DNA of 64,000 nucleotides from Thermodesulfovibrio sp. (GTDB taxonomy: Bacteria > Nitrospirota > Thermodesulfovibrionia > Thermodesulfovibrionales > UBA6898), in NCBI GenBank assembly GCA_013824615.1, contig PNOC01000016.1:1-64000 (forward strand). The letters run 5' to 3'. How positions within the stretch are numbered: position 1 is the first letter of the stretch; each line of letters starts with the position of its first letter. Position numbers and translations under genes: made by a program. Shown here piece by piece: positions 55,569-63,001 of this stretch. The notes beneath the pieces are model-generated. The model made no database searches, was not told the origin of the DNA, and was given only the letters and a program-made list of their open reading frames with translations.

Positions 55569-55641
55569 TTAAGTAAACTTAAATATTGACAAAGTTACTT
55601 ATAGCGCTTAAAGTAAACTTAACTCAATTTGAGTTTACTTT
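55569..55641 (+). promoter_or_regulatory. Promoter and AGTAAACTT operator array in front of fic
   Basis: TTAAGTAAACTTAA (55569-55582) is an imperfect palindrome. AAAGTAAACT (55610-55619) and AGTTTACTTT (55632-55641) form a perfect 10-bp inverted repeat with a 12-bp spacer. A -35 box TTGACA (55586-55591) and a -10 candidate TAAAGT (55609-55614, 17-bp spacer) lie between the operator copies, the second copy covering the -10. A repressor bound there would block transcription. The C-terminal winged helix of the Fic protein itself is the obvious candidate. Confidence 0.6.
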
Positions 55642-55665
55642 TGTTTTAGGGAGACTCCGTCGGAT

Positions 55666-56799
55666 ATGGATATAGAGGAGTATAAAGCAGGTCGCTTCGA
55701 AAAAGGGTTTAATTATAGCTACTTTGTGCCGGAATTGATCAACCGGCAATGGGAGTGGAAAGACCCCCAGCTTGGCACGCTACTCGAAAGGGCATCCATT
55801 AGTATGGGGGAACTTAATTCCTTTGCGCGACTTGTTCCGAATATCGATCTGTTTATTCAACTGCACGTCACCAAGGAGGCCGTTATATCAAGCAGAATAG
55901 AGGGTACTCAAACCAATATAGATGAGGCCCTAATGCCTGAAGATGAAATCAGCCCTGAAAGACGGAATGACTGGCTGGAGGTACGCAACTATTCTGAAGC
56001 CATGAAGAATGCAATAAATGAATTGGAGCAACTACCACTTTCATCAAGACTGTTATGCAAGACCCATGAAAGACTGCTCTCCGGGGTAAGAGGTGAGCAT
56101 AAAATGCCGGGCGAATTCCGTCGGAGTCAAAACTGGATCGGAGGGGCAAGTTTGAGTGATGCTATATTTATACCCCCGGCAGAGGCTTATGTAAACGAGT
56201 TGATGGGTGATCTCGAAAAATTTCTACATAACGAAAATATTCATGTGCCGGCGCTGGTGCGCATCGGCATTGCCCACTACCAGTTTGAAACTATACATCC
56301 TTTCTTAGACGGAAACGGCAGAATAGGCAGGCTCCTGATTACTCTTTATCTGGTTAGCCAAAAAATATTACATCAGCCGCTGCTGTATCTCTCCGCTTTC
56401 TTTGAGAGAAATAAAAGTCTGTATTACGACAATTTGACACATGTGCGTGAAAAAGGCGACCTGATGCACTGGCTTAAATACTTCTTAACAGGAGTTGACG
56501 AAACAGCTCGACAGTCCTCCAATACACTCTCGGACATACTGAAACTGAAGGCACAGTTCGAAAATGCGTTGTGCACTGAAGCCGGCAGGCGTACTCATTC
56601 GGCACTCGTATTGCTCTCACATCTGTTTAGGGGGCCAGTGATCAGCGTTAAGCAGGCGAAGGTGATTTGCGATCTCAGCACAAAGGCCGCAAATGATTTA
56701 GTCAGTTTGTTTGTGCAACAGGGTATTCTGAAAGAAATAAGCGGCAAGACCCGCTACCGCCTTTTTATTTTCGCGCCCTATCTGGATTTATTTAAATGA
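55666..56799 (+). CDS. Fic-family AMP-transferase-like protein with winged-helix C-terminus
   Basis: 377 residues. Fic motif 'HPFLDGNGRIGR' with catalytic H211. An N-terminal inhibitory helix 'SSRIEG' (S75...E79-G80) makes it a class II, self-inhibited Fic protein that probably AMPylates itself or a partner. A flap 'GASLSDAIFIPP' is near 162. After ~300 comes a winged-helix-like domain ('SVKQAKVICDLSTKAANDLVSLFVQQG'-type helix-turn-helix, about 325-360). No antitoxin gene is adjacent, as expected for class II. It stands alone between opp and glnE behind its own operator region and has a lower G+C feel than its neighbours. Confidence 0.9.
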   Translation: MDIEEYKAGRFEKGFNYSYFVPELINRQWEWKDPQLGTLLERASISMGELNSFARLVPNIDLFIQLHVTKEAVISSRIEGTQTNIDEALMPEDEISPERRNDWLEVRNYSEAMKNAINELEQLPLSSRLLCKTHERLLSGVRGEHKMPGEFRRSQNWIGGASLSDAIFIPPAEAYVNELMGDLEKFLHNENIHVPALVRIGIAHYQFETIHPFLDGNGRIGRLLITLYLVSQKILHQPLLYLSAFFERNKSLYYDNLTHVREKGDLMHWLKYFLTGVDETARQSSNTLSDILKLKAQFENALCTEAGRRTHSALVLLSHLFRGPVISVKQAKVICDLSTKAANDLVSLFVQQGILKEISGKTRYRLFIFAPYLDLFK

Positions 56800-56864
56800 G
56801 AAAAATATGGGTGGATTTTAACAGGTGTGTGAATGGTTGATGATAAAACACCGCAAAATATACA

Positions 56865-59702
56865 ATGACCATGACTGATAAACTTCTCAAGGATGCAGCT
56901 GCCACAACCCCTGATCCGGCACGGGCACTCAACAATCTCCGGTCATTTATTGAAGAGAACCCTGCACATGGTGACGAACTGCATGGACACCTGCGGGAGA
57001 TTGCGGCGCTTTTCAGCGTCAGTCAGTTTCTTTCGAATTTTTCCATCACAAATCCGGATCTTCTGTTTTGGGCACTGCATACCCTGGATGTTCCTCCTGT
57101 CAGCGAAGAGGTAAGAACCTGTCTCCGGGAGGAGATTGAACAAGTATCTCTGCCGAAGTCCACGACCCTGCAACACGGGCTTGACCCTTTTATGCAGGTC
57201 GTCCGACAGTTCAGGCTGAAACAACTCCTGAAGATAACCCTGCGCGATATTCTGCGGAGAGCGGATCTGACCGATACCTTTATCGAATTGAGTATGCTTG
57301 CGGATGTGGTGACCGGGCAGTCTCTCAAGATTGTGAGGCGGTCACTCGCGGAGCAGTACGGGCTCCCTCAGAACGATGGTTTTTCGGTCATTGCCCTTGG
57401 AAAGCTGGGGGCAGAGGAGCTGAACTTCAGTTCTGATATTGATTTGATGTATGTTTATGGGGATGAGAATGGGGAGACTTCAGGGGTGGTTCCGGCGCAT
57501 GGCATAACAAAGAACAGAATCAGCAACCATGAATTCTATTGCAGAGTCGGTGAGGCGCTGAGCCGTTTCCTGTCGCTGAATACTGAAAGCGGTTTCTGCT
57601 ACCGGGTTGATATGCGACTGAGGCCCGAAGGGCAGCGGGGAGCCCTCGCGCTCTCCCTGAGGGGGTATGAGACCTATTACGAATCCTGGGGCCGGGCATG
57701 GGAGCGGGCGATGCTGATTCGGGCCAGGCCAATAGCTGGTGACCGCGAAACCGGCGAGGGGTTCATGAAACTTATACAGCCTTTTGTCTATCGGAAATAT
57801 CTCGATTTCAGTGCGATTGATGAGATAAAAAGCCTCAAGATCAGAATTGATGCAACCTTTAAAAAAGGGGACATTAAACGGGGCTATGGCGGTATCAGGG
57901 AGATAGAATTTTTTACCCAGGCCCTTCAGCTGATCTACGGCGGCCGGGAGACAAGACTCAGGGAGCGCAACACACTCAAGACGCTCCATACGCTGATGCA
58001 GAAGTCGCTCATAGGGCAGGAGGATTATGCCGCACTGACTGAAAACTATCGCTTCTTCAGAATTGTGGAGCACCGGCTCCAGCAGTTGAATGATATCCAG
58101 ACCCATACGCTTCCTGTAGGCTCTGAGGAGCTTAATATCCTTGCGCTGAAGCTCGGACTGGGCAATGGAAAAATATTTGCAGCAGACCTCGAAAAACGGC
58201 GCAACAGTGTACGGCGGATCTATGATTCGCTCTTTGCAGCAGAGAAAGAGGCCCCTCATGTCGAGAGGACTTTTTTTGATGAGGAGTTTTCGGATGCCGA
58301 ACTGCGGGAATATTTTTCGGAAAAGGGGTTCAAAGATTCCGGCCGGGCCGTGCGGAATCTGAGGGCGATCAAGGACAGCATATTTTCCTTCCAGACGCTC
58401 AGGGGTAGAAGACTGTTGAACGAGATACTACCTCTCTTTGTTGATTCTGCACTGAAAAGCGCTGAACCTGAGGAAGCCTTGAATTACCTGCAGTCTTTTG
58501 CCGGCCTTATCAGCACACAGGAGTCTTATCTCGAGATCTTCATCCGGGACCGGAAGTTGATCGACATGCTTATTTACGTCTTCTCTCATTCAGCATATCT
58601 GACCAAGGTCCTCATCTCGAGACCCCGCTATCTGGAGATGATCGGCTGGCAGGAAGATCTCGGCCGGAGCCTGCGTAAGCTGCAGGAGGAGGTGTGGGCC
58701 GGGATATCCGACGGTCATTCGATCAATGAGACCATCCGCCTTGTAAAGCAGTCTGAAGAGATCAGGTTGGGGCTTCTCTTCATGCAACAGCAGATAAACG
58801 TCTGGAATGTGGTTAAAGGCCTCAGCCGGGTTGCTGAGGCTGTTCTGTCGGTCTGTCTTGGTCAGATTAGTGGTGCCGGAAGCCTTGCCGTAATCGGGCT
58901 GGGGAAACTTGGGGGTCGGGAGATAACCTTCGGGTCTGATATAGATCTTGTTTTCGTAACGCAGGAAGAGGCTACTGCCCAGGAGATTAAAGCCGCTGAA
59001 AAGCTTCTGAGCATGCTGACTTCTTATACAAAAGAAGGTGTGGCATACCGGGTTGACACCCGCCTCAGGCCTGAGGGCTCGAAAGGTCCACTGGTCTCGT
59101 CGGTGTCGGCCTTCAGAAAGTATTATGATGCCTCGGCCCAGTTCTGGGAGCTTCAGGCGCTGCTGCGGGCCAGGCCTCTTGCCGGAGATTCGGGAACCAG
59201 AAGGTTGTTCATGTCCATGGCAAAGGATGCGCTCATGACACGCGGACGTGATGTTGCTGCCTCAGATATACTGCATATGCGCCAGAGGATCCTGCAGGAA
59301 CTGTCCAGGGAGCGGGAGGGATATGACATTAAACTTGGAGCGGGGGGGCTCGAGGAACTCGAATTCACGATCCAGTTCCTGCAGCTGAGAAATTGTTCGG
59401 TCGTGCGCGCGGGGTCTTCGGTGCTTGTCCAGAACACGATGGAGGCTCTCCGCCGGCTTGCGTTGGCGGGAAAGGTAGCCCCGGCGGATGCAGAGTTGTT
59501 TTCTGCTGCATACCTTTTTTTCAGAAGGCTTGAGAGTTTTATGAGGCTGCGGGGCTCTGATATACTTCGGCCCGGGTCATCAGACCTTCTTTCGGCTGCG
59601 ATATTTCTGGGTTATCAGGCTGCAGACATGCTGGAGGCCGAGATGCAGAAGCATTTCCTGAACATCGGGTCCTGCAGTAACAGATATCTCAGGGATGTAT
59701 AG
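56865..59702 (+). CDS. glnE: Glutamine synthetase adenylyltransferase/deadenylase
   Basis: Adenylylates GlnA when nitrogen is rich and removes AMP by phosphorolysis when it is poor, under PII control. 945 residues with two nucleotidyltransferase domains: the adenylyl-removing site 'FSSDIDLMYVY' near 189 and the transferase site 'FGSDIDLVFV' near 690. Each is followed by 'VDMRLRPEGQRG' or 'VDTRLRPEGSKG'. 'GYGGIREIEFFTQ' (~344) and 'GAGGLEELEFTIQ' (~826) close each half. An alternative ATG two codons later is possible. Its end overlaps convergent pyrE by 14 bp. Confidence 0.96.
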   Translation: MTMTDKLLKDAAATTPDPARALNNLRSFIEENPAHGDELHGHLREIAALFSVSQFLSNFSITNPDLLFWALHTLDVPPVSEEVRTCLREEIEQVSLPKSTTLQHGLDPFMQVVRQFRLKQLLKITLRDILRRADLTDTFIELSMLADVVTGQSLKIVRRSLAEQYGLPQNDGFSVIALGKLGAEELNFSSDIDLMYVYGDENGETSGVVPAHGITKNRISNHEFYCRVGEALSRFLSLNTESGFCYRVDMRLRPEGQRGALALSLRGYETYYESWGRAWERAMLIRARPIAGDRETGEGFMKLIQPFVYRKYLDFSAIDEIKSLKIRIDATFKKGDIKRGYGGIREIEFFTQALQLIYGGRETRLRERNTLKTLHTLMQKSLIGQEDYAALTENYRFFRIVEHRLQQLNDIQTHTLPVGSEELNILALKLGLGNGKIFAADLEKRRNSVRRIYDSLFAAEKEAPHVERTFFDEEFSDAELREYFSEKGFKDSGRAVRNLRAIKDSIFSFQTLRGRRLLNEILPLFVDSALKSAEPEEALNYLQSFAGLISTQESYLEIFIRDRKLIDMLIYVFSHSAYLTKVLISRPRYLEMIGWQEDLGRSLRKLQEEVWAGISDGHSINETIRLVKQSEEIRLGLLFMQQQINVWNVVKGLSRVAEAVLSVCLGQISGAGSLAVIGLGKLGGREITFGSDIDLVFVTQEEATAQEIKAAEKLLSMLTSYTKEGVAYRVDTRLRPEGSKGPLVSSVSAFRKYYDASAQFWELQALLRARPLAGDSGTRRLFMSMAKDALMTRGRDVAASDILHMRQRILQELSREREGYDIKLGAGGLEELEFTIQFLQLRNCSVVRAGSSVLVQNTMEALRRLALAGKVAPADAELFSAAYLFFRRLESFMRLRGSDILRPGSSDLLSAAIFLGYQAADMLEAEMQKHFLNIGSCSNRYLRDV

Positions 59703-60252
59703 TGCGGTATATCTCCATCACTTCCTCCCGGGTCACCACTGCCTCAACCGTGAGACCGAGAGCTTCGATATTTTCCCTGCCGCCTTCCTGCCGGTCGATC
59801 ATCGCAATTACTTTTATAATATCGAGATTTGCCTCCCGTGCCCGGGTGACTGCTTCGATTGTTGATTTCCCTGTTGTTATGACGTCGTCCACAATGACGA
59901 CCTTGTCTCCTGCTTTTACATTTCCTTCAATCCACTGCATGGTGCCGTGGGCCTTGGCTGTTTTCCTGATGACAAAGGCCTCTATCGGATTTCCTTTCAG
60001 ATAGGAGGTATAGGCAACAGCGCTTGCTATAGGATCAGCTCCCAGTGTCAGTCCCCCTATCCCGGCCGGAGAAGTGCCCTGAATCATGTCATAAATAAGG
60101 CTGCCAACCAGGTGCATACCTTCAGGGTGCAGGGTGATGGTCTTGCAGTTGAAATAGTAGTTGCTTGTCCTGCCCGAAACGAGCTTGAATACAGGTTCTT
60201 CGCTGTATTTGAAGGCTTTGTCGATAATTAGCTGTATTAAACGATTTTTCAT
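59689..60252 (-). CDS. pyrE: Orotate phosphoribosyltransferase
   Basis: Forms orotidine monophosphate from orotate and PRPP. 187 residues; the PRPP motif 'VVIVDDVITTGKST' is near 118-131, 'GLTLGADPIASA' near 82 and 'RTSNYYFNCK' near 29. Single-gene - strand unit, convergent with glnE (3' ends overlap 14 bp) and divergent from the cytochrome. The 179-bp A/T-rich spacer 60253-60431 holds no gene and no promoter I can name with confidence. Confidence 0.96.
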   Translation of the reverse strand: MKNRLIQLIIDKAFKYSEEPVFKLVSGRTSNYYFNCKTITLHPEGMHLVGSLIYDMIQGTSPAGIGGLTLGADPIASAVAYTSYLKGNPIEAFVIRKTAKAHGTMQWIEGNVKAGDKVVIVDDVITTGKSTIEAVTRAREANLDIIKVIAMIDRQEGGRENIEALGLTVEAVVTREEVMEIYRTIHP

Positions 60253-60431
60253 GGTAATCCCTTCGTAAAAAAGATGAAATCAAGACTACAGAAATTATAA
60301 TCGAATCAACTTGCTGCAGTCATCTTATATATGAAAGAAACTTAACTGGATTAGTGGCTGGTTTGCAGGTAATATAAATATATAAAATACTGTACAAACT
60401 GTTTTTAGTAATTATTCTCAGGAGGAATAAA

Positions 60432-62906
60432 ATGCGATCAATGGCCAGAGTTGCAGTTGTTGTGGCCCTGCTGTTAAGCGGGATAAGTATTGTTCAGGCG
60501 TTCCCGAATTATCTCGACAACTTTAAGGCAACCTATTCGAATGTTGCCGGCACAAAACTCGATTCTTGCACGACTTGTCATAATTCGGATATGACTCGCA
60601 ACGCCTACGGACTTGACTTTGCTGCGAACGGGCATGGTTTTGGAGCGATTGCTGCTAAGGATTCTGATGGTGATACATTCACCAATTCCGCTGAAATTCA
60701 GGCCTTGACCTTTCCAGGCAATCTCGCTGACCATCCGGCAGCAGCTCCGCCGGTACCAACACCAACTCCGGACCCTACCCCAGCTCCAGAGCCGGCACCA
60801 ATCCCGGTTCCTGATCCAGTTTCGGCACCTGTGCCCGCACCAGAGCCGGGGGTTCCGGTTGGAATGCCTGCCGCAACTTCGCAGCTGAGGTTCCCATACC
60901 CTGCGCCTGTTTATCCATTGGTGGCTGACGATCCTTCTGCTGCCCAACCGGTTGGAGTCGGCCCTGTTGCAGCGGGCGGCGAATATATGAGCATTCAGGT
61001 CGGGTTTGGAACGTTTAGCAGTCCAACGGATCTTTACCTTGTATACAGCATCCCTTCTGATCCGGACAAACTTTACTTCATGAATGCCGATTACTCTGTC
61101 GCCGCATATGCTATTGAAGAAGTTGTAGCCCAGATGGAAACAAACCGATTTCCTGTTGGCGTTGAGCCATGGAAAGCCAATATTACCGGTCCGGTTAATG
61201 AAATAATCCTTAACAGTATCCCTAAAGCCGACCTTGAACCCGGTTCTTATGGCTATTATATTCTCGCGTCGCCTGCCGGATTACTGATCAATTTTTATAT
61301 ATGGGGCACGGTCATAGATATTGAGGCCCCTGCCAGCGAAAAAACAGAGAGTGAGGCAGGCGAGGGCTCTGCGGAGGAGCTACTGATTCCTGAGCCGGAC
61401 GGGCAGCTAATAATCCCCTTTGAGCCGGTCATGTACCCGGCCATCAGCCATGAGCCATCAATGGCAAAGCCGGTAAGTGTTGGGCCGGTTGCAGCAGGTG
61501 GCCCTTTCGTGAGTATCCAGGTAGGCCTCGGGAAATTTGTGAGCCCCATGGACCTCTATGTTGCCTATACTCTTCCGGCAGCACCTGACAAGCTTTATTT
61601 CATGAAGTCCGACTACTCAGTTGCTGCATATTCACTGAGTGAGATTATCCAGTCCATGTCCGGCGGAAATTTGCCTGCTTTTGTTGAGCCGTGGAAGAAG
61701 AGCAGCACCGGAGTTATTAATGAGATCATTTTGAACAATGTTTCCATAGCAGACATCAATAATGGGGCTTACGGATATTATCTCCTGGCAGCCCCGACAG
61801 GCTCCGCAGGCCGTTATTATATCTGGGGCTCGGAATTTCATGTTGAAAACGGGGCAGGGACGACAGCTGATGCCATGACGCCTGCTGTTCCGAACTCAGA
61901 CGGCGCTGTCCTGTATAACCAGAATTGTGCTGTATGCCATGGTCATCTTGCATCATCTGCCAAGCATGGCAGAACTGCGGACCAGATACAGGCAGCCATA
62001 AACACTGTAGGACATATGAAAGGTCTCAACAATCTGCTGGGACAGCAGGTTGTTGCAATTGCAGGGGCTCTCGCAACTCCGACACCGCCATCCGCTCCGA
62101 CCACGCTTGACGGTGCGGTACTTTACAGAGACTTTTGCTCAGGCTGTCATAAGGCACAGGCAATCTCGACAAAAGCAGGTGCCACGGCAACGAGGATAAC
62201 CGGGGCTATCGGCAGTGCAACGTATCCTGCCATGAATTCAGCCGGACTGAAGGCATTGAGTGCGGCACAGATCAACTCTATTGCCGGAGTGCTGGCGAAA
62301 GCTACGCCACCACCACCGACCACCCTCGACGGAACAATTCTGTACAGAGATTTCTGTGCAAGCTGCCACAACGCATTGGCAAGTTCGACAAAGGCGGGTG
62401 CCACGGCCGCAAGGATAAGCGGGGCCATCGGCAAGACAACGAATCCGGCTATGAACACGGCTGGACTGAAGGCATTGAGTGCGGCACAAATTAATGCCAT
62501 TGCCGGAGTGCTGGCAAAGGCTACGCCCCCCCCACCGCCGACCACCCTAGACGGAACGGTACTATACAGGGACTTTTGTGCAAGCTGCCACAACGCATTG
62601 GCAAGCTCGACAAAAGCGGGTGCCACGGCAACGAGGATAAGCGGGGCGATCGGCAAGACAACGAATCCGGCTATGAACACGGCTGGACTGAAGGCATTGA
62701 GTGCGGCACAGATTAATGCCATTGCCGGAGTGCTGGCATCAGTCACCCCGCCTCCCACACCTTCTGGCCATCCCTCCAACTGGCGGAGAATACACGGGGG
62801 GCAGGTCGAGAATTCAGGGACTGCTACGTGCACGTCATGTCATGGCGCGGATCTGAGAGGCAGTGCGGGTCCTTCCTGTTATACCTGCCACGGTAAACGC
62901 TGGTAA
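60432..62906 (+). CDS. Secreted modular seven-haem cytochrome c
   Basis: 824 residues with signal peptide (about 1-23). Layout: a monohaem unit with CTTCH at 46-50 and a calcium-like 'DSDGDTFTNSAE' loop; a Pro-rich linker (~100-145); two tandem ~145-residue domains of a kind I do not know (~152-297, ~325-471). Then come four small class I-like haem domains (CxxCH at 499, 569, 642, 716), each followed by a possible axial Met ('PAMN') and an 'ALSAAQIN.IAGVL' helix. A C-terminal cap has haems at 800 and 816. The last three unit domains are recent duplicates. Likely periplasmic or cell-surface electron transfer. 'CAGGAGG' precedes the ATG. Confidence 0.85.
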   Translation: MRSMARVAVVVALLLSGISIVQAFPNYLDNFKATYSNVAGTKLDSCTTCHNSDMTRNAYGLDFAANGHGFGAIAAKDSDGDTFTNSAEIQALTFPGNLADHPAAAPPVPTPTPDPTPAPEPAPIPVPDPVSAPVPAPEPGVPVGMPAATSQLRFPYPAPVYPLVADDPSAAQPVGVGPVAAGGEYMSIQVGFGTFSSPTDLYLVYSIPSDPDKLYFMNADYSVAAYAIEEVVAQMETNRFPVGVEPWKANITGPVNEIILNSIPKADLEPGSYGYYILASPAGLLINFYIWGTVIDIEAPASEKTESEAGEGSAEELLIPEPDGQLIIPFEPVMYPAISHEPSMAKPVSVGPVAAGGPFVSIQVGLGKFVSPMDLYVAYTLPAAPDKLYFMKSDYSVAAYSLSEIIQSMSGGNLPAFVEPWKKSSTGVINEIILNNVSIADINNGAYGYYLLAAPTGSAGRYYIWGSEFHVENGAGTTADAMTPAVPNSDGAVLYNQNCAVCHGHLASSAKHGRTADQIQAAINTVGHMKGLNNLLGQQVVAIAGALATPTPPSAPTTLDGAVLYRDFCSGCHKAQAISTKAGATATRITGAIGSATYPAMNSAGLKALSAAQINSIAGVLAKATPPPPTTLDGTILYRDFCASCHNALASSTKAGATAARISGAIGKTTNPAMNTAGLKALSAAQINAIAGVLAKATPPPPPTTLDGTVLYRDFCASCHNALASSTKAGATATRISGAIGKTTNPAMNTAGLKALSAAQINAIAGVLASVTPPPTPSGHPSNWRRIHGGQVENSGTATCTSCHGADLRGSAGPSCYTCHGKRW
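62100..62740 (+). repeat. Three tandem ~220-bp repeats encoding haem domains
   Basis: Units start at about 62100, 62319 and 62541 with lengths 219, 222 and ~200 bp. Units 2 and 3 differ at only a small number of positions, and unit 1 is more diverged. Each encodes 'TLDG..LYRDFC..CH' to 'IAGVLA', separated by a Pro-rich spacer whose length varies by one codon, which suggests slippage or unequal crossing-over. Confidence 0.9.
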
Positions 62907-62936
62907 TCTGACTCATCCAGCATCACAATAAATGTT

Positions 62937-62976
62937 CCCTCTGTCCTGATTGTTACAGGGCAGGGGGATTTTTTTT
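62937..62976 (+). terminator. Intrinsic terminator after the cytochrome gene
   Basis: CCCTCTGTCCT (62937-62947) pairs with AGGGCAGGGGG (62957-62967) over 11 bp including two G-U pairs, with a 9-base loop, and is followed by A and eight T's. It ends 25 bp before the DUF362 gene, which is therefore a separate unit. Confidence 0.85.
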
Positions 62977-63001
62977 GTTGCCTATCAATTAAACTATCTG
63001 C

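Noticed and set aside
60340-60375. Possible sigma-54 promoter before the cytochrome gene (TGGC...TTGCA)
   Set aside because: The GG and GC elements are 7 rather than 10 bases apart, which RpoN does not accept.
62147-62833. 228-codon - strand open frame opposite the cytochrome repeats
   Set aside because: Its repeats simply mirror the haem-domain repeats on the coding strand; there is no start signal, and CxxCH motifs on the + strand decide the frame.
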